Below are positions 17,759 through 25,612 of a stretch of DNA of 64,000 bases, one piece after another (the first letter of the stretch is position 1; each line of letters starts with the position of its first letter). The position numbers were made by a program, and so were the translations under genes. The stretch spans positions 620,001 through 684,000 of the forward strand of contig JANQPI010000010.1 in NCBI GenBank assembly GCA_028289585.1, written 5' to 3'. This DNA comes from Candidatus Zixiibacteriota bacterium (lineage in GTDB: Bacteria > Zixibacteria > MSB-5A5 > GN15 > FEB-12). Under the pieces are notes generated by a model. The model was given only the letters and a program-made list of their open reading frames with translations. It was not told the origin of the DNA and searched no databases.

Positions 17759-19228
17759 ATGAATTATTCTGAACTGCTTGCCATCGACTTTCGTCTCATC
17801 GGTCCCGAGTTGGCTCTGGCCATCGCGACGTGTGTCATCATGCTGATCGCCAGCCGTCGCTGGGCGCGTATGGCTGCACCGCTGCTGGCGTTAGCTGGAC
17901 TTGCGGTGTCGGGAGCGTTGGCGTTAACGCAATTGGCAACGCCGGCGACCGGGTTCGCCGATATGGTCACGAACGATGGCTTTGGCACGATCTTCAAGCT
18001 GATCTCGGTGGCGGTGGCGATTGTCACGGTCTTCCTCGGCTATCGCTATTTCGTCGTTAAGCAGTTGGACAAACCGGAATACTATGCGCTGTTGCTGATC
18101 GCGACACTCGGAATGATGGTCATGGCGAACTCGTCCAACCTGATCGTCATTCTTATCGGCCTTGAGATTATGTCGGTGCCCTTGTATGCGCTTGCCGGTT
18201 TCAATCGCCGGTCATTGGAGTCGAATGAGTCGGGCATCAAGTACTTCCTGATCGGTGCGTTTGCTACCGGTTTCACGCTGATGGGTATCGCCTTCCTCTT
18301 TGGGGCGACTGCGTCAACCGATCTCCGGGATATCGTCAATCAGTTCAACGCCTACCGGGCCAATGCCGAGGCGTATCTACTGCTGGGAACGGCGCTGACG
18401 CTGGTTGGTTTTGCGTTCAAGATCGCCGCTGTGCCCTTCCATAGCTGGGTCCCCGACGTTTATCAGGGGGCTCCAACTCCGGTGACCGCGTTCTTCTCGG
18501 TCGGTCCCAAAGCGGCCGCGTTCGCGGCCCTGATTCGTATCTTTGACTTCGGTTTGGGAGAGATACCGGGCATCGAAGTCGCGTTTGGCATCCTTGCCAT
18601 CTTGACGATGACCGTGGGGAATGTCCTAGCGATTCGTCAGGATAACATCAAGCGGATGCTGGCGTACTCGTCGATAGCCCACGCCGGATACATCCTGGTA
18701 GCTCTCGCTGCCGGAGGTCAACCGGCTATTTCGGCGGCCGTCTTCTATCTCATCGCCTATGCGGTATTCAATCTTGGTGCGTTTGCCGTTCTGACGGTGC
18801 TTGAAACGCGGTCCGGTAAGCGGTCCGATTACCGAGAATTTGCCGGTCTGTCGAAAGGGCACCCGTATCTGGCTGTGGCTCTCGCGCTTTTCATGTTTGC
18901 CCTGTCCGGCTTTCCGCCAACCGTTGGTTTCTTCGGCAAGTACTACATCTTCTCCGCGGTCGTGAACGAAGGCATCAGTGCGAACAACGGTTTTCTCATC
19001 GCTCTTGCCATCATTGGCGTGCTCAACTCGTTCATCTCTGTTTACTACTATCTGCGCGTAGTCAAAACGTCGTACTTCGATACTACCGACGGTGCTTACG
19101 ATCGGGCTCAGGTATCGCCTGCGGTCACGTTTGTTGTGGCGCTGATGGCGGTGGGAACACTGGGGCTGGGAATCTTCCCGGAGCAGCTACTGTCGTTGAC
19201 TCGCAGCGCCGTCTTCGTCTTTCTCTAG
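17759..19228 (+). CDS. nuoN: NADH-quinone oxidoreductase subunit N
   Basis: 489 residues with about 14 helices. LIGLEIMSVPLYALAGFNRR, PFHSWVPDVYQGAPTPVTAF and MLAYSSIAHAGYILVALAAG are NuoN signatures. It is the third antiporter-like pump subunit and the last gene of the operon. It starts 53 bases after the selenoprotein stop, beyond the SECIS hairpin. Its TAG shares the palindrome CTAG (19225-19228) with the stop of convergent purF. Confidence 0.96.
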   Translation: MNYSELLAIDFRLIGPELALAIATCVIMLIASRRWARMAAPLLALAGLAVSGALALTQLATPATGFADMVTNDGFGTIFKLISVAVAIVTVFLGYRYFVVKQLDKPEYYALLLIATLGMMVMANSSNLIVILIGLEIMSVPLYALAGFNRRSLESNESGIKYFLIGAFATGFTLMGIAFLFGATASTDLRDIVNQFNAYRANAEAYLLLGTALTLVGFAFKIAAVPFHSWVPDVYQGAPTPVTAFFSVGPKAAAFAALIRIFDFGLGEIPGIEVAFGILAILTMTVGNVLAIRQDNIKRMLAYSSIAHAGYILVALAAGGQPAISAAVFYLIAYAVFNLGAFAVLTVLETRSGKRSDYREFAGLSKGHPYLAVALALFMFALSGFPPTVGFFGKYYIFSAVVNEGISANNGFLIALAIIGVLNSFISVYYYLRVVKTSYFDTTDGAYDRAQVSPAVTFVVALMAVGTLGLGIFPEQLLSLTRSAVFVFL

Positions 19229-20625
19229 CCGAGACGCAATTTCTCGCCGTTGACTTTCGGTACCGGCATCGGATACTTGCCCGAGAAACAGCCGTGGCAG
19301 AATGTCGTTTCGGGCAGCGATTTCATCTTCAGCATCCGATCCAGGGAAAGATAGCGGAGGGAGTCGACACCAAGCTGTCGCTCGATCTCTTCGACTGACA
19401 GCGAACTCGCGATCAGCTCTTCCTTCGTCGGCATATCGACACCAAAGAAGCAGGGGGAGATAATCGGTGGAGAGGAGACGCGGAAATGAACCTCGGCCGC
19501 TCCGGCTTCGCGGATCATCTGCACAAGTTTCTTCGAGGTCGTTCCGCGTACGATTGAATCATCCACGACGACCACGCGCCGATCTTTGAGGACGCCTTTA
19601 ACCGGATTGAACTTCACCCGGACATCGAGGTCGCGAATCTTCTGATGAGGATCGATAAACGTGCGTCCAACGTAGTGATTGCGGATCAGCCCGATTTCGA
19701 AGCGGAGGCCAGAGGCTTCGGCATATCCCAGTGTCGCCGTGTTGGCAGAGTCAGGAATACCAATGACAATGTCGGCATCGACCGGGTGTTCTTCCGCGAG
19801 CTGGCGACCCAGCCGTCGACGAATCTTGTCGACGTTCTCGCCAAAGACCATCGAATCCGGTCGGGCGAAGTAGATGTATTCGAAGATACAGGCGGCGGGT
19901 TTGACGCGCTTGCCGGGGAAGACCGACGTCATCGAGCCGTCGCGCTTCATTTCCAGAACCTCGCCCGGTTCAATATCGCGGACATACTTGGCGCCAATGA
20001 TGTCGAATGCGCATGTCTCGGAGGCAACGATCAAGGCACCGCGAAACTCGCCCAGGGCGAGCGGACGGAAGCCGTGCGGATCACGGGCGGCGATAACCGA
20101 ATCCTCGGTGAGCATGACAAGCGACGCCGCGCCTTTGACTTTCGAGAGCGCCTCGCAGACCCGTCCGAGCAACGTTTCTTTCTTAGACGTCGCGGCAAGG
20201 TGGAGGATAATTTCAGTGTCAGAAGTCGTCTGGAAAATCGATCCGCGGCCATCCAATTTGCGGCGCAACTCCAGGGCATTGGTCAGATTGCCATTGTGGC
20301 CAATCGCCAGGGTCGAAGCCCGATTGGTAATCAGGAACGGCTGGATGTTGATCAGCGACGATGCGCCGGTGGTGCTGTAGCGGGTATGGCCGATGGCCAT
20401 ATCGCCGGTAAGACGTTCCATCGTTGCCTGGGCATGGAACACGTCGGCGACCTGACCCATGCCGCGATGCATATTGATTCGACCGTTGTCCGAGGTGACG
20501 ATTCCCGCCGATTCTTGCCCGCGATGCTGGAGGGAGTAGAGTCCCAAATAGGCCAGTTCTGCAGCCCGGGGATTGCCAACAATCCCGAAGACTCCGCACT
20601 GATCGTGTATCATATCTTCTAGCAT
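19225..20625 (-). CDS. purF: Amidophosphoribosyltransferase
   Basis: About 466 residues. The first committed step of purine synthesis makes phosphoribosylamine from PRPP and glutamine. CGVFGIVGN supplies the N-terminal nucleophile Cys after a short propeptide. VVVVDDSIVRGTTSKKLV is the PRPP loop. Cysteines in AACIFEY, ISPCFFGVD and CHGCFSG match the 4Fe-4S ligands of the Bacillus-type enzyme. ATG 20625 is preferred because AGGG lies 7 bases upstream; the frame is open to a TTG at 20655. It is convergent with nuoN and not part of that operon. Confidence 0.95.
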   Translation of the reverse strand: MLEDMIHDQCGVFGIVGNPRAAELAYLGLYSLQHRGQESAGIVTSDNGRINMHRGMGQVADVFHAQATMERLTGDMAIGHTRYSTTGASSLINIQPFLITNRASTLAIGHNGNLTNALELRRKLDGRGSIFQTTSDTEIILHLAATSKKETLLGRVCEALSKVKGAASLVMLTEDSVIAARDPHGFRPLALGEFRGALIVASETCAFDIIGAKYVRDIEPGEVLEMKRDGSMTSVFPGKRVKPAACIFEYIYFARPDSMVFGENVDKIRRRLGRQLAEEHPVDADIVIGIPDSANTATLGYAEASGLRFEIGLIRNHYVGRTFIDPHQKIRDLDVRVKFNPVKGVLKDRRVVVVDDSIVRGTTSKKLVQMIREAGAAEVHFRVSSPPIISPCFFGVDMPTKEELIASSLSVEEIERQLGVDSLRYLSLDRMLKMKSLPETTFCHGCFSGKYPMPVPKVNGEKLRLG

Positions 20626-20654
20626 CACCAAGCCCTGCTGGCAGGGAAGCGCCA

Positions 20655-20683
20655 AAACTAGGCCGCTTTTATACCTGTGTCAA
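20655..20683 (-). promoter_or_regulatory. candidate purF promoter
   Basis: On the minus strand TTGACA (20683-20678), 17-bp spacer and TAGTTT (20660-20655). The transcript would start about 20648, some 20 bases before the purF ATG. The -35 is perfect; the -10 matches only 3 of 6. Confidence 0.4.
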
Positions 20684-20856
20684 CGCGCCTTTTCGCTGGA
20701 GTTGTGCAGTTCCTTGCACTCCAATCCGCTTGAACTGTCGACAATAGCTGGTCGAACGGGGCTTCACCCCCTTACTTTCCGGGGTACACATCAACCAGCT
20801 GGGCTCGGACATTTTCCCGATTTGCGCAGCCGTTTTGCTCAAGACTAGCGACAGCT

Positions 20857-21675
20857 ATGACTACCGACCGCGATCTACCGCTCGATCCCTTTGCTATCCT
20901 CTCCCGGCTGGCAATCGCCGCCTCCCGGGGCGATGAGCTCGTACCGACCGTTGAGCGTGCCCTTGAACAGGCAGCGTTACTTTCGGGGCTGACAGCAGCG
21001 GCAATCTACCTCTGGGACGACCAGCAGGAGGTCAACCTGGTCGCCGGCTGGGCCCGGGACAAAGCCTCCGGGCATCAGCGCGACGATCTTGAGCAGAAGC
21101 TCTTTCGTGGGCTACGGGATGACCACGATGTTCTGGCAGCCTACCTGCGAATCGGTGGCGAGACCCCGGCCGAGTCCTTCACGTTACCGCTCCGGCATCG
21201 CGACATCGTCTTTGGCGCTGTGATTGGGCTTCACCCAGATGACGGATCACTCGTGACTCAGGCTCGATTTCTCGAATCACTCGCGGCCACCGTTGCCCTC
21301 CACGTGGTCGCCGAACGGAAAGGCACCGACCAGCTCAGTGATCGAGATCGCGACAAGGAGCGCCTGGGCGCAATCATCGAAACTGCTGTAACGGTCAACC
21401 ACGAGATTAACAACCCCCTCACCGCCATTCTGGGGAATGTCCAACTGCTCTTGCTGCGTGACGATGAGCTTCCCGAGGAGCTGAAGGGGAAGCTGAAGAC
21501 AATTGAAGCATCGGCGCTCAAGATCAAAGACGTAACGCAGCGACTTCTTGAGTTGACCTCGGCTCGTTCGATTCACTATGCCGAGGGAACAACGATGATT
21601 GACCTCGGTGATCTTTCCACCGGCGGTACGTCGAATGAATCGGACGAGTCTGATGAGGGCCCAGCAACACCATAA
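20857..21675 (+). CDS. GAF domain plus histidine-kinase dimerisation domain, no catalytic domain
   Basis: 272 residues. Residues about 10-155 form a GAF-like sensory domain (AAAIYLWDD, ESFTLPLRHRDIVFGAVIGL). Then a coiled linker and the H-box VNHEINNPLTAILGNVQLLL, with His182 as the phospho-acceptor position. The second DHp helix follows, and the protein ends in a short acidic tail (SNESDESDE). No HATPase domain (N, G1, G2 boxes) follows, and the next gene is convergent, so this is not a simple split gene. It may be phosphorylated in trans or act as a phosphotransfer or decoy protein. Confidence 0.75.
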   Translation: MTTDRDLPLDPFAILSRLAIAASRGDELVPTVERALEQAALLSGLTAAAIYLWDDQQEVNLVAGWARDKASGHQRDDLEQKLFRGLRDDHDVLAAYLRIGGETPAESFTLPLRHRDIVFGAVIGLHPDDGSLVTQARFLESLAATVALHVVAERKGTDQLSDRDRDKERLGAIIETAVTVNHEINNPLTAILGNVQLLLLRDDELPEELKGKLKTIEASALKIKDVTQRLLELTSARSIHYAEGTTMIDLGDLSTGGTSNESDESDEGPATP

Positions 21676-21704
21676 AAAAAGAGGTGAGCACGATTGTGCT
21701 CACC
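21674..21704 (-). terminator. rho-independent terminator of the secreted-protein gene
   Basis: A perfect 9-bp inverted repeat, GGTGAGCAC (21683-21691) and GTGCTCACC (21696-21704), with loop GATT. On the minus strand it is followed by seven T residues (complement of 21674-21680), which overlap the stop of the convergent GAF gene. Confidence 0.8.
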
Positions 21705-21729
21705 CCACGTTTGCTTCGTGTATGACCGA

Positions 21730-22482
21730 TTATGACTCGTGGATGTCGATGTACTTCATCACGAACGCGTCAAGGATTGCGGACAGATCGGTGATCGCTG
21801 TTTCATAGGTCGTCCAATCTTCAGCATCAGCCGCTGCTGAAACGATCTTTGCGCCACCGCGAATCTCCTCAAAGACAGCCAGAATCGCCTCTTCGTCCGC
21901 AGCTAGTTGCCACGGGATTGCCTCTTTGTTAAGCGCCGTGACTTTGGTCGCGAGTGTCTCCGCTGAACCGACCAATCCGGAAACGTTGGTTTTTGGCAGA
22001 TGGTTCGCCTTGATGACGTTTACCGTAACAACGATACCCTCAATCGCCGGGAAATAGATTGGCAGCAGAGCCGCGGCGGTCCACTCAAACCAATCGTGGA
22101 GTTCCGGCATCAGGTCGTACACTTTCATAGAGTCACCAGCTTCGGCAGCTGCCGCATATGCATGCACTTTGCTCGCGAATTGCTCGCGCTTATGCAGGAA
22201 GAGGTCGTAACGATCGGTCGATTTGAACTCTGGGCGCATCTCCATGATCGGACCGAGTTTCTCCGCGAAGACCGGACCGGCGGCAATTAGCGCTGCATAG
22301 TCCTTTTCCGGCCACGCAATATGCCATGCCTCAGCCATCGTTACATGGAACGCCTCGAACTCAACGTGCCCCGCGTTGGCGGCGCGGTGAGCCGGGCAGC
22401 TTTCGCCTTCGTGATGTGGATCGGCGAATCCGGTGCTCGTAGTTAGCAGCAAGCCGCACAGCAGTAACAAACCCGTTTTCAT
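21730..22482 (-). CDS. secreted helical protein of unknown function
   Basis: 250 residues. The signal peptide MKTGLLLLCGLLLTTSTGFA (1-20) is followed by a His-rich start, DPHHEGESCPAH. The rest is predicted all-helical, with pieces such as FHVTMAEAWHIAWPEKDY, VYDLMPELHDWFEW and FVMKYIDIHES reminiscent of four-helix bundles. I do not recognise the family; scattered His and Met might bind a metal or heme, but no CxxCH motif is present. It follows the FAD oxidoreductase by 23 bases on the same strand, so a joint transcript is likely, and a strong terminator follows. Confidence 0.6.
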   Translation of the reverse strand: MKTGLLLLCGLLLTTSTGFADPHHEGESCPAHRAANAGHVEFEAFHVTMAEAWHIAWPEKDYAALIAAGPVFAEKLGPIMEMRPEFKSTDRYDLFLHKREQFASKVHAYAAAAEAGDSMKVYDLMPELHDWFEWTAAALLPIYFPAIEGIVVTVNVIKANHLPKTNVSGLVGSAETLATKVTALNKEAIPWQLAADEEAILAVFEEIRGGAKIVSAAADAEDWTTYETAITDLSAILDAFVMKYIDIHES

Positions 22483-22505
22483 CTCTGCTATCCTCGAAGT
22501 GTTAA

Positions 22506-23654
22506 CTAAATGACGTTCGTTTCTTCGACCAGTTTGCCGGCTGTGAAGCGGTCCAGCGCCAGGTCGCTAATGTCTATTGTCAGATTCTGTTCGGTGATCA
22601 GTTCCATGGTCAATTGACCGGTTGCGGGTGCATGCATGAAGCCATGACCGGAATATCCGGTATTGTGCAGGAACCCCTTGATCTGCGGATCCCAGCCCAG
22701 AATCGCCTTGTGATCCGGCGTTGTCTCATACAGTCCGGCCCAGCTGCGGTTGACCGTCGCCTCCTCCAAACGCGGAATACGATCCAACCCCCGCATCAGG
22801 ATTTCATCCGTATAGTCGGGATGGACCGAGATGTCGAACGATGCTTCGACAGAGGGATCAGCCCAGCCCAGCAGTAAGCCTTTCGACTCTCGGTGCGTAT
22901 ACAATCCCGACGCTACATCGACAACCATGGGGAAGGTCGGCTCCAGCCAGTCGAGTTCGCCGGTCGTCACGCACTGGCGGCGGTAGGGGAGAACAGGCAC
23001 CTCAGCTCCGGCCATGCGTCCGATCTCTTTCGCCCAGGCTCCAGCGCAATTGACGACGACCGACGTCGAGATAGTGCCGCGATCAGTTTGAACACCCGTG
23101 ATCTGACCATTCGTGACGGTCAACCCGGTCACCTCGGTTCCCGGTTCGAGATCGACACCTCGCTCGCGAGCGACATGTTCGTACCCCGAAAGATAGTGTG
23201 ACGGATCAGCGACTCCGTCGGCCGGGCAGAAATTGCCGAACAGGATGTCGTCACGCTTCACCGACGGTGCCAGCTTGGCGATTTCGTCTTGTGTCAGCTG
23301 CTCAACAGGTAGACCCAGACTCCGTTGCAATTCGAAGTGCTGCTGAAATGTGTCACGATCGCGTTCGTTGCTCACCACGAAGAGGTAGCCACAGGCATCA
23401 TAGCCATCGTCCCAACCCGTGTCGTCCGGAAATGAACGGAACAGCTGCTGGGCGAGCATCGAGATTTCAACGTTCGTCTTATTGGAGAATTGGGCTCGGA
23501 TGCCACCGGCGGCTTTGGCTGTTGAGCCGGCTCCAAAGAAGCGATCTCGTTCGAGCAGCACCACCGTTCCGAAATCGGCCTTAGCCAGGTGATAGGCGAC
23601 TGTCATCCCGATGATCCCGCCGCCAATGATGACACAGTCCGCCGTAGTGCGCAT
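22506..23654 (-). CDS. FAD-dependent oxidoreductase (DAO / sarcosine-oxidase-beta type)
   Basis: 382 residues. The N-terminal CVIIGGGIIGMTVAYHLA is the dinucleotide-binding Rossmann motif, followed by a glutamate for ribose (LLERDRFFG). VVVNCAGAWAKEIG and a C-terminal NTGYSGHGFMHAPATG are typical of D-amino-acid, sarcosine or glycine-betaine oxidases. It should oxidise a secondary or D-amine; the substrate is unknown. It has no signal peptide, so it is cytosolic. It is divergent from the CLC gene and upstream of the secreted helical protein. Confidence 0.85.
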   Translation of the reverse strand: MRTTADCVIIGGGIIGMTVAYHLAKADFGTVVLLERDRFFGAGSTAKAAGGIRAQFSNKTNVEISMLAQQLFRSFPDDTGWDDGYDACGYLFVVSNERDRDTFQQHFELQRSLGLPVEQLTQDEIAKLAPSVKRDDILFGNFCPADGVADPSHYLSGYEHVARERGVDLEPGTEVTGLTVTNGQITGVQTDRGTISTSVVVNCAGAWAKEIGRMAGAEVPVLPYRRQCVTTGELDWLEPTFPMVVDVASGLYTHRESKGLLLGWADPSVEASFDISVHPDYTDEILMRGLDRIPRLEEATVNRSWAGLYETTPDHKAILGWDPQIKGFLHNTGYSGHGFMHAPATGQLTMELITEQNLTIDISDLALDRFTAGKLVEETNVI

Positions 23655-23781
23655 GCTCGCCTCCTCGCTCGTAAGCTACGATTGCCCGCTCGAAAGTCAA
23701 GGGAGAGACGCACTTACTCGGATCGGGACGGAGCTGATTTTAGCGGTTGCCGATGCTCCCTTCAGACCGTACCCAGTCTCC

Positions 23782-25557
23782 ATGCCCAGTCGGAGAGTCA
23801 AGCTCCTCATCGCCCTGCGCCATGGGTTACGCGGATCCGATACGTATCTGCTGCTTGCGATGGCGGTTCTCGTCGGGACAATCACCGGCGTCGGGGCGAT
23901 GCTGTTCCTTGAGCTCATCGAGCACGCCAACCACTTCTTCTTTCACCGCACCGACGAAGTTTTAGGTGAAACCTTTTCCGTGCTGGGGATCGGTGACCTC
24001 CCGATCTGGACGATCTTCATTCCGATGCTGGGCGGTCTTCTTGCCGGTCCCATTATCTACGGCTTCGCCAAGGAGGCGAAGGGGCATGGTGTCCCGGAAG
24101 TCATGAACGCCGTCGCCCGCCTTGGCGGCATCATCCGTCCCCGGGTCGCCGTTGCCAAATCAGCGGCCTCGGCACTCTGTATCGGATCCGGTGGTTCGGC
24201 TGGTACCGAGGGGCCAATCGTCCAGATTGGAGCCGCGCTCGGTTCGACGATCGGACAGGTATTTCGGATGCCTGCCGATCGCGTCAAAATCCTCGTCGGT
24301 TGTGGTGCGGCAGCCGGTATTTCGGCCGTGTTCAACGCCCCGATCGCCGGCGTGATCTTCTCGCTGGAGGTTATTCTCGGCGACTTCAACATCAAGACGT
24401 TCTCTCCGGTCATCATCGCCTCGGTCATGGCATCCGTCGTTTCGCGCTCGCTGTTGGGCGACCATCCGGCGTTCGACGTTCCGGACTACGCGCTCGTTTC
24501 GGCTTGGGAAGTGCCCCTCTATGCCGTGCTTGGCATTGTCTGTGGGGCCGTCGCGGTCGGCTTTATCCGTTCGCTCGATTTCGCAGAGAGTCGATTCGAC
24601 GGTTGGAACAAGATGCCAAACTGGCTCAAGCCGGCCATCGGTGGCCTGCTGCTCGGAGCGCTCGGCCTGGCCTTCCCTCAGGTTCTCGGTTCGGGGTATG
24701 AGACGATCAGTTCGGCGCTTTTCGGACACATCGAATGGACGATCATGCTCGCGCTCATCGGAGCCAAGATTCTTGCGACCTGCCTTACCCTTGGTTCCGG
24801 CAACAGTGGTGGAATCTTTGCACCCTCGCTCTACATGGGCGCAGTTGCCGGAGGTGCTTTCGGGGTCCTGGTCAATACTCTCTTCCCCGGTGTTACCGCA
24901 TCCCCCGGTGCCTATGCGCTGGTCGGAATGGCGGGCCTGGTGGCCGGGACAACGCACGCACCGATCACGGCGATTCTGATGATCTTCGAGATGACATCCG
25001 ATTACTCGATCATGTTACCATTGATGGTGTCAGTGGTTTTCGCAACGCTCATTGCGCGCCGGCTTTTTCCTCATACGATTTATACCGTTAAGCTCATTAA
25101 GCGTGGTATCGACATTCGCCATGGTCGCGATATTAATATCCTACGCAACCATCGTGTGCGCGAGTTGATGGACCGTAACTATCAATCAATATCCGCAGGT
25201 ACCACCTTGGCCGAGATTCTGCAGCTGATCGCCACGACCAACGAATCGTATTTCCTTGTCACCGACGGTGACCAGCGGCTGCGTGGCGTGATCTCACTGC
25301 AGGATATTCGCAAAGTGCTCGCCGATCAGGAAACACTGTCGCATCTCGTCGTCGCACAGGATCTGGTCATTCCCGGGGCAGTCGTCCTGACTCCGGATCA
25401 AACGCTTGAAGATGCTCAGGAAGTCGTCGCATCGCGCGGCTTTGGCTTGGTGCCTGTTGTCGACAGTCCGTCGGAGCATCGTCTTCTGGGTGTCTTACGC
25501 CGCGATCGACTGGTGGAGTACTACAACCGCGAGCTTCTTGATGCGATCAAGGAGTAA
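23782..25557 (+). CDS. CLC-family chloride channel/antiporter with CBS domains
   Basis: About 591 residues. GSGGSAGTEGPIVQIGA holds the gating glutamate, and LGSGNSGGIFAPSLYMGA and MAGLVAGTTHAPITAILM complete the anion pathway. After about ten membrane segments a pair of CBS domains occupies roughly residues 450-591 (VRELMDRNYQSISAG..., LGVLRRDRLVEYY). The chosen start ATG 23782 (MPSRRVKLL) keeps the gene clear of the divergent FAD gene; the frame is open upstream to 23611 but would overlap that gene. CBS domains suggest nucleotide regulation of transport. Confidence 0.88.
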   Translation: MPSRRVKLLIALRHGLRGSDTYLLLAMAVLVGTITGVGAMLFLELIEHANHFFFHRTDEVLGETFSVLGIGDLPIWTIFIPMLGGLLAGPIIYGFAKEAKGHGVPEVMNAVARLGGIIRPRVAVAKSAASALCIGSGGSAGTEGPIVQIGAALGSTIGQVFRMPADRVKILVGCGAAAGISAVFNAPIAGVIFSLEVILGDFNIKTFSPVIIASVMASVVSRSLLGDHPAFDVPDYALVSAWEVPLYAVLGIVCGAVAVGFIRSLDFAESRFDGWNKMPNWLKPAIGGLLLGALGLAFPQVLGSGYETISSALFGHIEWTIMLALIGAKILATCLTLGSGNSGGIFAPSLYMGAVAGGAFGVLVNTLFPGVTASPGAYALVGMAGLVAGTTHAPITAILMIFEMTSDYSIMLPLMVSVVFATLIARRLFPHTIYTVKLIKRGIDIRHGRDINILRNHRVRELMDRNYQSISAGTTLAEILQLIATTNESYFLVTDGDQRLRGVISLQDIRKVLADQETLSHLVVAQDLVIPGAVVLTPDQTLEDAQEVVASRGFGLVPVVDSPSEHRLLGVLRRDRLVEYYNRELLDAIKE

Positions 25558-25612
25558 ATCGATCGCCAATTCTCTCGTGGCGTAATCACGGTATCGACAC
25601 TATTTTCCCAAC

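Noticed and set aside
19645-20622. 325-codon plus-strand open frame opposite purF
   Set aside because: It is a shadow of purF with no motif of its own.
23611-23781. Longer start of the CLC transporter
   Set aside because: It would overlap the divergent FAD gene and adds no recognisable domain.
24160-24957. 265-codon minus-strand frame opposite the CLC gene
   Set aside because: Composition is Arg/Glu/Gly-rich as expected of an antisense shadow; no motif.
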